From positions 159,995,001 through 160,059,000 of the forward strand of contig JAUMIR010000001.1 of the NCBI GenBank assembly GCA_030847615.1: a DNA stretch of 64,000 nucleotides, read 5' to 3'. Position 1 is the first letter of the stretch, and every line of letters begins with the position of its first letter. The notes beneath the pieces were generated by a model. The model worked only from the letters and a program-made list of their open reading frames with translations. It did not search any database and was not told the DNA's origin. Shown in pieces: positions 47,166 to 57,850 of the stretch. A program made the translations under genes and the position numbers. This DNA comes from Gambelia wislizenii. Its lineage: Eukaryota > Chordata > Lepidosauria > Squamata > Crotaphytidae.

Positions 47166-47800
47166 GGATATTATCAGACGACCTAAAAATCCTACAGGGA
47201 AGACAGGAGATCATCAAAGGACTCACCTATCAGACAATGTTGTCCCTGTCTCGTCCTGCTCCTGTGCCCCCTTTGGTCTGTCTGCGTTCCTTTTTATTGA
47301 CGGCCTAAGCTGTCAATACATCTCCCGTCCTGTTTCTGTTACGCAATCATGGGCATCTGAACCCGTGTCCGGTTCTGCAGGTGCAATGCCTGCCACAGTG
47401 GGAGGTCCCTGCCGAATACTTCCAGTCAATATCAGGATATCAAGGTAAGTGTCACACTTTTTCCCATCTCCCCAGGTTACTTGGGGTTTTAAAAATGTGT
47501 TTAGCTGCCTTGTTTCACTTTTTTGTGTTTATTTTTGCTTTTAACTTTGAATTTCCTGTGTGATTATTCTCTCATGAGAATGGCTGGGATTTGCTTTCCA
47601 GGAAGTGAATGGGGTTCGGTGAGAGCTCCATTCACTTCCTTGACTGCGGATGGGAGGGGAGCAGTTTCTGTTCCACCATAAAGGGGGATCTGAAAATTTT
47701 TATTTTAATCAGTTAAAGGGACGGGAATGGGATGGGAGTGGGATGGGAGAGACATAGTGAGATGGGGATGTGCTTTTTTTGTCCCCATCTGAAAATCTCC
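47166..47800. mobile_element. Long MITE (copy A3), TTA duplication, reverse orientation
   Basis: The ends GGATATTATCAGACG and 'ctgaaaatctcc' are flanked by TTA at 47163-47165 and 47801-47803. The interior is the reverse complement of the 11360/29860/53545 layout: 'ttattgacggcctaagctgt', 'tatcaaggtaagtgtcac', 'ttactcttcctgg'-type blocks become 'ttccaggaagtgaatgg'. At 635 bp it is the longest copy. Confidence 0.85.
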
Positions 47801-48074
47801 TTAGATTGAAAACAAGCACGTTTTCAGTTTCATGGCTGTATGAACTGATTTTTTTTCCCATCAATCATTTTTAATTTGTCCTCTCCAAAGAATACAATAT
47901 AACTGAACTACCTTAACACTTGAATCCAGAATGAATGTATAAAAGCTTGGAAAAGTTAATTTTAAAGACTATAATTCCAAGAATATCCAAGAATCCAAGC
48001 ACTGGCCTTTTTCCACCCTAGGAAGTGGCACTTGCCCCCAGACTGGTAGGTCAGGGTAACTGGTTGGAGATAAA

Positions 48075-48679
48075 GGAGATTATCACAGGGGGGAAAAAAG
48101 CATTCCCATCCCACAATCTCCTCTCTTGCCCCTCTCCCATCCTTGTCATGGAATAATAATGAAAACTTTCAGACCTACCTTGCTTGCACTTGCTGGGCTG
48201 CCCAGGAGTGAACAGAGATCTAAAAGAGGTCCTTTCACTTCCTGGATTGAAATCCCGGCTGTTCTCACAAGAAGATGAGAGTGTGGGGAATCAAAAGTAA
48301 AAAGCAAAATACATGTCAAAAAGTTAAACTAAGCACCTAAACACACGTAAAACTTTAAAAGTACCCTGCAGAGAGTTCAAAAAAGTGTGTCACTTACCTG
48401 GCTGTCCCAATCTCACCAGGAAGTGTTCTGGCATGGACCTCCCATTGACACTGGGATCGTGTCAGTGAAACGAGCACCTTTTCACTTGCTGTCAATTCCG
48501 TCACAGAAACGGAATGGGGGATCCATTCATGGCTTAGCTCGGTAATAAAAAATAGCACTGGCGGAATGGCAGAAGAATGGGAGCATTACGAGAGGGGAAT
48601 GACTTCATCTGAAAGGGAAGCCCTTTAGCAATCTCCTGGCATTGTGATAACACTATATTTAGAATGTCTGATAATCTCC
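48075..48679. mobile_element. Long MITE (copy A4), AAA flanks
   Basis: The ends GGAGATTATCACAGG and 'gtctgataatctcc' are flanked by AAA (48072-48074 and 48680-48682). The block order is the same as A1 and A2: 'gcattcccatcccacaatct', 'gggctgcccaggagtgaaca', 'gtgtcacttacctggctgtc', 'ggaccTCCCATTGACACTGG', 'ggatccattcatggctta'. Confidence 0.85.
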
Positions 48680-48682
48680 AAA

Positions 48683-48981
48683 GGACTTGTTCAAACGGTT
48701 GACGCCCCCCCCCGCCGAGGAGGTCGGGAGAAGTATGGGGCTGTTGCGCTTACACAGTCCCATCTGCCTCCATCCTCCTCCTTACCTTCCCCTGTGCTGC
48801 TGGAGAATCTTTTTATTGACAGAAAAGCTCCGTCAGTAAAAAGGAGTGCCTGCAGCATGGGGTAAGGTCGGGAGGATGTCAGGAGGAGGACAGGGCTGTC
48901 TGAAACGGGGCTATGTAAGCACAACAGCCCTATTCTTCCCCTGACCTCCTTGGGATTTTTTTCAACCATTTGAAAAAGTCC
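48683..48981. mobile_element. GC-rich MITE, GGACTTGTTCAAACGG ends
   Basis: The left end 'ggacttgttcaaacggttga' and right end 'tcaaccatttgaaaaagtcc' are inverted repeats. The arms continue as 'gaggaggtcgggagaagtat' against 'attcttcccctgacctcctt', and the centre has 'ttttattgacagaaaagctccgtcagtaaaaag', split by its own palindrome. It begins directly after the AAA that flanks the MITE at 48075-48679. Confidence 0.8.
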
Positions 48982-49005
48982 AGAGTCTGTCTCTCTTTTT
49001 CTCTC

Positions 49006-49296
49006 TAAAGGCCTTATTGTGCTATACTGTATTGTTATAGCACTATTACTCCACTTTAACTCCTATGGCTACCTCCTGTGGAATCCTGAGATTTTCAGTT
49101 TAGGGAGGGACATTCTCAGCCAGAGGGCTCTTAGGCCTCACTACAAAACCCAGAATTCCACAGGAGGCAGCCATAGATAATAGTCTCTCTGGCTTTTCTT
49201 CGCAAACGAAGATTCAGGAAGGACTCATCCCGCGCTTTCTGCAAGCGCGCTGATGAATAGTACAGTACTATAAAATACAGTGTGATAAGGCCTTTA
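49006..49296. mobile_element. Hairpin MITE (copy 4) with a 77-bp insertion
   Basis: The ends TAAAGGCCTTATTGTG and 'gtgataaggccttta' are inverted. The inner arms are 'tggctacctcctgtggaatc' and 'attccacaggaggcagcc'. The right arm is broken at 49184-49260 by unrelated CpG-containing sequence ending 'gatgaatag', close to the 'gataatag' that precedes it. Confidence 0.85.
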
Positions 49297-49375
49297 GATA
49301 GAAAGAAAAAGCAACTCTGCATCTTACTCCAAAGTGCTACCAGATTACCAACTACATGATTTCCCAACCGTCTTT

Positions 49376-49503
49376 CCATAGAATCATAGAATTGTAGAGT
49401 TGGAAGAGACCAAGAGGGCCATCCAGTCCAACCTCCTGCCATGCAGGAAATCACGATCAAAGCATCTCTGACAGATGGCCATCCAGCCTCTGTTTAAAGA
49501 CCA
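49376..49503 (-). mobile_element. CR1 3' end, minus strand
   Basis: 'ccatagaatcatagaattgtagagttgg' and 'gccatccagtccaacctcct' through 'atggccatccagcctctgt' are the reversed last 125 bp of CR1, as seen forward at 51018-51125. Confidence 0.9.
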
Positions 49504-49742
49504 CTGGGCTAGAGAATGCTGGAAAAGGAACAATGCAACCAGAGCTTGAGCAGGGTGCTGGCAGGGGGATTCCCATAATCAAGATTAGCACATGAAGTAG
49601 GGAAGATTGGTGCTATAGATTCTAACACAATGTGTTTACAAAAACTATATTCTGAGCAATAGCTTTCAAGGAATTAATTTCTCACCAGAGGTTGTAGTGT
49701 AATAGGAAGCACATTTTCTTCATTCTTAAGCTGCTGATAAAG

Positions 49743-49944
49743 TGCAGAAATAATCCAGTTTGACACTGCTTTAACTGCCATGGCTCAGTGCTATAGAATT
49801 CTGGGATTTGTAGTTTTGTGAGATATTTTGCTTTCTCTGTCAGAGAGCTCTGGTGCCACAACAAACTACAAATCCCAGAATTCCATAAGATGGAACCATG
49901 ATAGTTAAAGTGGTAAGTGGTATCAAACTGCATTATTTCTGCAA
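49743..49944. mobile_element. Palindromic MITE, TGCAGAAATAATCCAG ends
   Basis: 'tgcagaaataatccagtttgacac' on the left pairs with 'tatcaaactgcattatttctgca' on the right. The inner arms are 'attctgggatttgtagtttt' and 'aaactacaaatcccagaatt'. It is distinct from the CACACTAC hairpins at its ends but shares their 'tgggatttgtagttt' core. Confidence 0.85.
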
Positions 49945-50214
49945 TGTGTCAGCAACCTAATATTAGCAGTGATTAGGTATTTTGGGTTGCTATCAATGCT
50001 CTTCAAATCTTAATTTTACTGTTAACAGGCAATGGCATGTCCCCACAGGATTGGAATGAAGTGTGTTTGTTTTTTTGCTCACCAATTAATTTGGAACCTG
50101 CTCATTTCCCTTTCTTCATGACACAAAACCCTGAGACTGCACCCCTAATCTTCCTCAAGGACTGTCCTCTCACTGTTGGCACAGGGTGAATTCACATGGA
50201 GTGAATGTGACACA

Positions 50215-50283
50215 GTGATTATCACACTATACTGTTATAGCACTATTACTCCACTTTAACTGCTATGGTTGCCTCCTGTGGAA
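50215..50283. mobile_element. Half hairpin MITE (copy 5)
   Basis: The left arm only: 'gtgattatcacactatactgt', 'actccactttaactgctatgg', 'ttgcctcctgtggaata'. It stops exactly where CR1 sequence starts, so the CR1 insertion or a deletion removed the rest. Confidence 0.75.
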
Positions 50284-51125
50284 TAGAGGGTATGCTTATC
50301 AAGTTGGCTTGATGACAGTATATGTGAAAGGGATCTAGGAGCCTTAGTGGACCACTAGCTGAACATGAGTCAGCAATGTGATGCAGCAGCTAAAAAAGCC
50401 AATGCGATTCTAGGCTTCATCAATAGGAGTATAGTGTCTAGATCAAGGGAAGTAATAGTGCCACTCTATTCTGCTTTGGTATTCCTGCATGGCGGGGTGT
50501 TGGACTGGATGGCCCTTGAGGTCTCTTCCAGCTCTATGATTCTATGATTCTATGGTCAGACCTCACCTGGAATACTGTATCCAGTTCTGGGCACCACAAC
50601 TCAGGAAGGATATTGAGAAGCTGGAACGTGCCCAGAGGAGGGCGACCAGGATGATGGGAGGTCTGGAAGCCATGCCCTATGAGGAACAACTTAGGAAGCT
50701 GTGTATATGTAGCCTGGAGAAGAGAAGGTTAAGGGGTGATATGATAGCCATGTTTAAATATTTGAAGGGATGTCATACTGAGGGGGCAAGCTTGTTTTCT
50801 GCTGCTCCAGAGACTAGGACACGGAGCAATGGGTTCAAACTACAGGAAAAGAGATTCCACCTAAACCTTATTAGGAAGAACTTCCTGACAGTAAGAGCTG
50901 TTCAAAAGTGGAATATACTGCCTTGGAGTGTGGTGGAGGCTCCTTCTTTAGAGGTTTTTAAGTAATAATAATATAATAAATAATAAATGTTTATTTTTAA
51001 CCTGCCTCTCTGCTCAGCAGAGGCTGGATGGCTATCTGTTGGGAATGATTTGATTGTGTATTCTTGCATGGCAGGGGGTTGGACTGGATGGCCCTTGTGG
51101 TCTCTTCCAACTCTATCATTCTATG
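50284..51125 (+). pseudogene. CR1 ORF2 C-terminal end and 3' tail
   Basis: The translation gives the C-terminal CR1 region: 'SQQCDAAAKKANAILGFINR', 'SREVIVPLYSAL', then 'VRPHLEYCIQFWAPQLRKD', 'LERAQRRATRMMGG', 'KRRLRGDMIAMFKYLKG', 'RKNFLTVRAVQKWN'. It is much less decayed than the CR1 at 15532. Two insertions interrupt it: a second, 73-bp CR1 tail at 50481-50553 and an AT-rich LINE-type tail piece at about 50963-51017. It ends in 'ctatcattctatga', the CR1 tail repeat. Confidence 0.9.
50481..50553 (+). mobile_element. Very short CR1 insertion inside CR1
   Basis: 'attcctgcatggcggggtgt' to 'ttctatgattctatg' equals the final 70 bp of CR1. It sits between 'tctgctttggt' and 'cagacctcacctgg', which are adjacent in intact CR1. 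The two junctions share 'tggt', a possible short duplication. Confidence 0.85.
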
Positions 51126-51253
51126 AAATAGAAAAGGTTTTGATTGCATTTGCTTGACAAAATTATCAATCGATATGCAAGTAGAACTGTGCTGCACTCA
51201 AATGGCCACACTGAAATTACCGCTCTGAAGTGGCCGCACCGAAACGTCCTAGA

Positions 51254-51296
51254 CCCACAATAAGTTGGAAACAACTTGGTGGCACACAACAAGAAC
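51254..51296 (+). mobile_element. SINE tail fragment
   Basis: 'cacaataagttggaaacaac' and 'ttggtggcacacaacaag' match the 3' tail of the SINE type at 5773-5990. Confidence 0.55.
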
Positions 51297-51440
51297 ATAT
51301 GACCTTAGACAAGTCTTTCTGCCATTGTGAAATGGTATATCATTCATCAAAATTAGTATTGTATGAAATAAAACATCATTCTATGTAGGAGATTAATTTT
51401 TATCCCTGAAATCCTTCCAATTGCTACAATAGTTTAGAAT

Positions 51441-51569
51441 AGTGATTCCCAAACTTTGGTCCTCTAAGTGTTTTGGACTTCATCTCCCAGAAGCTACCTT
51501 GGCCATCAGTCAGGAATTCTGGGAGATGAAGTCCAACGATCTGGATGACCAAAGTTTGGGAACCACTTG
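51441..51569. mobile_element. hAT-type palindromic MITE, perfect 8-bp duplication
   Basis: 'agtgattcccaaactttggt' and 'accaaagtttgggaaccact' are inverted ends, flanked by TTTAGAAT at 51433-51440 and 51570-51577. An 8-bp duplication and CAGTGGTTCCCAAAC-like ends are typical of hAT elements. The inner arms are 'ggacttcatctcccagaa' and 'ttctgggagatgaagtcc', 18 of 18 inverted. Confidence 0.9.
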
Positions 51570-51579
51570 TTTAGAATGA

Positions 51580-53544
51580 AAAAAATGCAGCACAAATAAT
51601 TTAAAAAATGGGAAAATTTACAACCATGAGCTTTATATATCTGCATGTGAATTCACCCACAGATAACAGCTAAAAAAATACAGATGACACTTAGCTGTAT
51701 TGAAAATTGGAGTCTAATCATGATACTTACTCTAGCACAGGGCTTGGAAAAGTTCCTTTTCGGGATTACAACTGGCTTTGCTAGCTGTGGGATTCTGGCA
51801 GCTAAAACATGTATGTTTTATCATTCAAGAATTTCTTGTTATCACCCACATACCCACAATGGTGTTTATTTTAAAACAAACGCACACACACAAAATGGTT
51901 TACTCCATATGATCTTTAAAATCCATAAGAGATTTGGAAGTTAAATATAGGCATTTCCACTCTGTCTTCCCCTTTAGCCCTTTGAATTACATAGGTTTGT
52001 TTGGTCCGACTTTCCACTAATTCATGCAAAACATGCCTTGGAAACTTCAGACTCCCATCTACAGAACAATGATTCTGTGCCAAAGGAAGCCTCTGGCCAT
52101 TCCCAGACATTGTTTATGACCAGAGTTCAAAGGGAACTCAGCCAGCTGTCTTAGCTGTTTGTACTATTTATCTTCCCTGCCCCCATCTGATTTTTCACAT
52201 TTTCCACTCTTTTAAGAAACACAGCCTTCAGTTATACTGCAACACAAACCCTCTACGAGCAGTCCAGTCCCCCGCTTCAATTGAGCACTCCCTGCCCAAA
52301 GCATTGAAAAGTTACATTTGGGACTACATGCCGGCTGGGGAAGTCTGAGTTGTAGTCCCAAAGTAACTTTTCTGCCACCACCCTCCCACACACATCCCTC
52401 TGTCAAATGGGATAGTTAAAGCTTTCCTTGAATGAGGTTGTCAACCAAAGTTTAGACTCACATTTTCAACTTTTTGTGGCGGGTGGGGTGGGTAGGTTAT
52501 TTTGTTGTCCTTGGATCATTCAAGACAAGAATCCTCTATGGCATGTCATCTTGGACATGGACTGCACTGCACTGCTGAAACTCAACTCTGGGTTCCATAA
52601 TATGTAAAAATGTGAATTTAGCAGTTAATTAGATTTCTGGTTCTAGACCTCTATCTTTGGCTTTCTGGTTTCTCCACCTCACCTCCAGAAGGAGCATCTG
52701 TTGCTTCAGTCTTCCAAGAACACTTAGTGCTTTTATAGTGCACATCCTTGTGGGCAAGGGACTTTGTGTGCATTTTCCCAACAATCCATGCAACAGCTCT
52801 CTAAAACAAGCCAGTGTAATTGCTGTTGTGATTATTTTGCAGATGGAATGCTAACAATGAGCCATAATGGTTTTTCCATGGCTCAGGAAATATCAGGAGA
52901 AGTGGGTGGCTCTGATGTCCATGAAGTTGTGAATCTCCTCTTGATTGTAGCATGACACTTAAAGGAACTAGCTAATATTTCCCCCTAAATAGCTTCAGCA
53001 ATTGGCTAGCTCCTTTAAAGTTCAGACTAAAACACAAAGTGGATCCATTGCTCCCTCCCCCATTGATTTTGGAGCCATCTACCTCTCCTGGGGAAATCTG
53101 AATTGGGAACTTTCCCTTTGCAATACTATTTCCATTGCTGCAAATGCCATTGAAAATGCCATTTAAAATATTTTTTTTATTCATTTAAAAAAAATCACCC
53201 TCTACAAATAATGTTTTTATGGATATGGTGTTAGATATTCAAGGCATCATGTCTGCTCTAGCAAGAGGATTATTTATTCATTATTTATGTACATTCCTTT
53301 GTACTTAATTAGTAATTAGCTAAATACAAGCTCTTTGTATATTGGAAATGGTGTGGGAAGTCCCTAGTTCAAATCTCGCCTGAGCAATGACATCACAGGC
53401 TGAACATATGAAAGCCATTATATCTCAGTCTCAGCATCCCATCTGCAAAATGATGATCTGTTAAAAAAAAAAAAAGTATACTTCTACAGCAATGTGTTTA
53501 TTTATGAAGACCCTGCCTTGTAATGATTATTTCCTTCACACTAT
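51580..53544. other. Unassigned DNA with small hairpin and MIR-like traces
   Basis: 52307-52371 is a short hairpin ('aaaagttacatttgggacta' against 'tagtcccaaagtaactttt'), a hAT-like MITE. 52715-52860 ('gattattttgcagatggaa') and 53345-53465 ('tagttcaaatctcgcctgag', 'tcccatctgcaaaatgatga') look like ancient MIR-type pieces. No exon is recognised. Confidence 0.45.
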
Positions 53545-54155
53545 GGAGATTATTAGACAGGAACAAAAAAAAAGTGTTCCTGTCCCACAATCTCCACTCC
53601 TGCCCCTGTCCCGTCCCTGACCCATCACAATCACCCTCCAAACTGCACTTACCTTCTGTCCTGTTGACAGGGCAGCCCAGGAGTGAAAGGAGCTCTAATG
53701 GAGCTCCGTTTACTTCCTGGATTGAAATCCCGTGGATTCTTGCGAGAAGATGCGAGTGCGGAAAATTCAAAAGTAAAAACAAAAATACACACCAAAACGT
53801 TTTGAAAAGCACATACACACACTAAGAAATGTACAAGTAACCTGGGGAGGGTATAAAAAAGAGGGTAGCCTACCTGGTTCTTGCAATCCCATGTGGAAGT
53901 GTTCTGGCAGGGACCTCCCATTGATGCTGGGATCTTGCTAGCATAATGGGGCACCTTGTCGCACACAGGAAAATCCATGACAAGAACGGAACAGGGATCT
54001 ATTGACAGTTTCTCACATCAATAAAAAGCAGTGCAGGTGAAACAGCAGCAGAATGGGTGCATAACGAGGGGGGAACAACAATGTCTGATAAGAGAGCCCT
54101 TTTATGATCTCCTGGCATTGCTGTAATGCCACTTTTTATACATCTGATAATCTCC
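53545..54155. mobile_element. Long MITE (copy A5), TAT duplication
   Basis: The ends GGAGATTATTAGACAGG and 'catctgataatctcc' are flanked by TAT at 53542-53544 and 54156-54158. Blocks follow A1 and A2 almost continuously, including 'gtgttcctgtcccacaatct', 'gtttacttcctggattgaaa', 'gggacctcccattgatgctg' and 'gatctattgacag'. Confidence 0.9.
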
Positions 54156-54158
54156 TAT

Positions 54159-55881
54159 GTCGACTGGTGTGTTTTTAATCACTTATTATTTTAAAACATT
54201 TAAAATATTTTGTACTGTCTTTAAATATTGTACTGTGTGTAAATGTATATATGTGTGTGTGTATATTTATGTATGTGTGTTTGTGTGTAAAGTGGATAGA
54301 GATTCTATATGTTCAGCAGTATATACATGCCATAAATAAATATTGTGAAGTAGTTAAGGAGCACTTATGGGGCTCATGGAGCTCTCCCAGTCATAAGAGT
54401 TGAAGTGAGTCAAAGCCAACTCAACAACAAATAAGAACAAAAAATTATGAAGCATTTGTATCCCATCTTTTGCCTTTAGAAAGAGGCTCAGTTAACAGTA
54501 CCTTGAAAAGAGATCACATTCTTTTCATAATAATTGTCAGAACCAGATAAAACCAGTCAAGGAATCCTATCCTATCCCCCTCTCAAAACAAAGCAAAACA
54601 ACCAACAACAACATGCTTTATGAAAGAGAATAGACATGTTAGGCATAAATAAATATAAAGGGAACAGTCCTGACCCTTTAAAAAATGACGCTGCATGCTG
54701 CATGGTGCAAAGTGGAAGAGTTATTATATACTTATCTTTTTCTATCTATGCTAATTCTTTTAGGAATACATGGAAATGAAATGTGGATGGTACCACAGTG
54801 ACCACTGAGTATGTTCCTTCACCTACAAAGTAAAATCTACAGTCAGGAGCCATTCCACCAGCAGAAAAGAAAGAGAGGCGATTCCTATCCCTATCACCCT
54901 ATTCCTATCCCCTATGTTGTTCTCACATAGACAGCAATGTATTTTTCTTGCACAATTTCCCCCCCGCACACAAAAATAAAATCCAAAATGCAAAAAATCT
55001 CACTTTCTGGATGGAGTATCTCCTTGTGTCAACATTCTTCCTCAATCACAATAAGAACATCTGACAGTATTCTTTCCAGCTCTGTGTCCAATAGGTTGGA
55101 AAACAGAGGTTGTCTAAAATGTTTCATTCCAAAGCTAAAGTGGGATTTAATGTCAACGCCAAAACAGGCCCAAATGTTGTCAAAGGAGAAAATTAATCAA
55201 ACTTTGGAGTCATGTATCTGTATGTAAGTGTGTGTCTGTTTTGATTTCTAAAGGATACAGCTTCCAATAGCTAGATGTTACCACCAGTAACAGTGATCTA
55301 TCTATCTATCTATCTATCTATCTGTCATCAAGCCTGGTCTTTTGGAGTTTAAGCTGGGTTCCTGTTGAATAGTTTGTAACTGGTTGGATGCTGTTATTTC
55401 TTTCTTTTCTTTTCTTTTCTTTTTTAAAAGGTGTACGTACTTTTAATTCTGTTTTTGACTTGCTTTGATATTTGAATTTCATATATTTTATTTGAATGTT
55501 AATATGATGTGTTGTCTTGACTTCTATATTTTTTTTGGCTGAAAGGTGATAAATAAAATTAATAAATGAATAAGACCATGAGCAGAAAGGATCTATTAAT
55601 CCCATGTTCTGCTTGTGTATTTCCCATAGGCATGTGGGTGTTTACACAATGTTGGATTAGCTAAGCCTTTGGTCTGGCTATGCCAAGATATTCTTATGAA
55701 GTAGTGTAGATGGAAGAAATCAGGGGATGGGTTGAGACTGGAATGGGAGACAAAATTCACTGATGTGTCATGCTCTTCATGGCAGCTGCCAATTTATTTA
55801 TTTATTTATTTATTTATTGAATGTATGTCTCAAACTTCTCCCAAGATGGGATTCACATCATATTAAAATTAATGGTGAGTA
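54159..55881. other. Unassigned DNA with microsatellites
   Basis: TG/TA at 54246-54290, (TCTA)n at 55297-55324 and (TTTA)n at 55793-55821. The last begins a minus-strand LINE-type tail up to about 55865. No gene is recognised. Confidence 0.45.
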
Positions 55882-55970
55882 GGGCTTGTCTACACAGGCA
55901 AAAATATGTGAACTCACCCTGAATCTGGTGCTGGCAGTCCAGATGATGTACAGCTACTTCTGGAGAGGAT
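55882..55970 (+). mobile_element. MITE left end (GGGCTTGTCTACAC)
   Basis: 'gggcttgtctacacaggc' resembles the T1/T2 left ends. The piece stops at a 20-bp T-run and no matching right end is found, so it is a fragment. Confidence 0.4.
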
Positions 55971-56028
55971 CCTTTTTTTTTTTTTTTTTTTTGGTGCCTT
56001 AACCCGACTTTTCTTCCAACTAAGCGAA

Positions 56029-56635
56029 GGTCCCGTCTACACGATTTAAATAATACGTACGGCGTGCGGAAGTTCGCACTTCGGTACAAACGGCCGTTCG
56101 GATGCACACGAATACAAAAGAGGGGGGCCCCGGTTTTCCACCCTGAAATACACACACGCGGCATTCGGGAGGGAAAGCGGATCGTGAAGAGAAATCCGTA
56201 CGCCGTTCGGATGGCTGATGGGTCTGTACGGTCTGTTCGCACACATACGAACAGGCAGGGTAATCTGATTGGCTGGCCGAGTAGAGGGGGCGGGGCTAGC
56301 ACAGAGGGGAATTGGGAGCGGCCGCCATGTTGGTTTCCTGGCTAGTGAGTGTCCAGTAAGTCCGTGAATTTATATGTTTATTTATTTTTATTTTATATTG
56401 TAAATACGGAAAACCGATTGTCTGCAAACCAGGAACCTTTTTTTAAAAAAAAAAGTGGTGGGAGATTTAAAACTGCCACTTGGCTTGCTCGCTGCAGCCA
56501 GCTTCGGGAAGAGGGAGTCATACGGAGCTTAGGGGGCTTAAAAATCGTATAGCCGGTTTGTATGCATACGAACAACAGGCTGTTCGTATTTTTTGCCCCC
56601 CATACAGATTTTTTTATGATTGTATAGCCGCACCC
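56029..56635. other. CpG-dense segment starting GGTCCCGTCTACACG
   Basis: 56040-56345 has many CpGs in a window where CpG is otherwise rare, with repeated 'cgttcgg', 'ttcgcac', 'cgtacg' and 'acgaac' motifs. A later part, 56545-56580, repeats the theme ('atgcatacgaac', 'gctgttcgtat'). The first bases resemble the T1/T2 MITE ends, but no inverted right end is seen. It could be a young unmethylated-origin transposon or a CpG-island promoter. Confidence 0.5.
56265..56361 (+). promoter_or_regulatory. Promoter-like motif cluster
   Basis: In order: ctgATTGGCTgg (inverted CCAAT box, 56268-56274), gggggcggggc (GC box, 56286-56296), GCCGCCATGTTG (YY1-type core, 56321-56332), then donor-like hexamers GTGAGT (56345) and GTAAGT (56356). 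Spacing and order fit a TATA-less vertebrate promoter with a very short first exon. The ATG at 56327 opens only a few codons before a stop unless splicing occurs. Transcription is unproven. Confidence 0.4.
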
Positions 56636-57595
56636 GAAGTGGGGAACACCTCAGGGTTTCCCAGAAACTCCAGAGTGCCCTTGGGGTCTTTTGCTGTCTG
56701 GACACCTGGATCAGATGCTCATTAGGGCTGTCTCTCTTTTTTTGGCCCATAACATCACAGCACTGTATAAATGAGGCTGTGAATCCTGTAAAAGAGCATT
56801 TGGGGTCAGGCCTGAATTTGGGCAGGAATTCGACTTAACAGGAATTTGTTCCTTCCTTTGCCTCTAGTTGCCCTTTGCACTTCCTGGTACTCCTGTTGGT
56901 AAGAAAACATAGCTTGTCCCTGCTGGCTCAGGAATTCTAGCCATTCTAGTTTACAAAGAAAGAGGATTTCCAAGTTATGCCCAATCCTGTAGGGCTTGGA
57001 AAGGGTGAGAAAAATCTTTTTAGGAGAAATTGTGAAGAAACCAGGGGTTGTCTCAGTTCCACCTATTTCTGTTCATTGCCCTTTTAATACTGTATGTCTT
57101 TTCCTGCAGAATGAAAATGAAATCTTCTCACACATCAATTGAAAGAGGCACTTTGGAGTATGGCCTGCACAGCCTACTTATAGTTTATGATCCTGATATC
57201 CATCTTTTGTTAGAAAAGAAATGTTTTGGGAAAGGTTAAAGGATTAAGGGAGTTCAGTATTCTTTACTCTACAGGAACTGACATAATTGCTGTGCAACTG
57301 CTAGAAAAATAAGGTTTTTTTTTTTTTAACAATCTGGGAACAGTGTGATCATCTGATATAAAGGGAGATCTCATCACTTGGATTCAGCTCACAAGCATGC
57401 TGGCTTTATACTATAGCCTTAACAGTCAGAAAGGTCCAGGTGAATTTATTATTCAACAGAAAACCATTTCTAAAGAATAACAAAGGGTTTTAATGCAGCA
57501 ACTCCCAATGATCTAAGATTAAGCAACATTAAACTCAATGGGACTGTTCTGAAATGTGGATGGGTAGATGAGGACAATATATGGCTTCACGCTAA
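56636..57595. other. Unassigned DNA
   Basis: No exon or repeat border recognised. Confidence 0.4.
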
Positions 57596-57850
57596 GGAGA
57601 TTATCAGATTGGCAAAAAACACAAGATGAGCATGCGAGGACAACATTACTGTCCTGTGAATGGGTCCCAGTTTCAGATGGGATCATCCTCATCCTCATCC
57701 TCACATGCTGCAGCAACGAGTAAGGCATCAGTTTTCATTGATGGGACCTCCACATCAATAAAAAGTGATGCCTCATTCATGGCTGCAGTGCAGAGTCAGC
57801 ATGTGAGGATGATGACAATGTCTGAAACCAGGATGTGTTCGTGGATGTTG
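57596..57850. mobile_element. MITE subtype B, right end lost
   Basis: GGAGATTATCAGATTGGC, preceded by TAA, starts a match to 12260-12568. The hairpin core 'cctcacatgctgcagcaacg', 'ttttcattgatgggacct', 'atcaataaaaagtgatgcct', 'cagcatgtgaggatgatgac' is well kept. The right end fades near 57850. Confidence 0.75.

Noticed and set aside
55297..55324. Short regularly spaced repeats (CRISPR-like)
   Set aside because: All regularly repeated tracts are plain microsatellites (TCTA, TTTC, TTTA, TG, TA) with no spacers.
55853..56302. 149-codon minus-strand frame across the CpG patch
   Set aside because: Several overlapping frames on both strands are open here because of CpG/GC content. No motif is seen and the frame runs through the T-run at 55972-55992.
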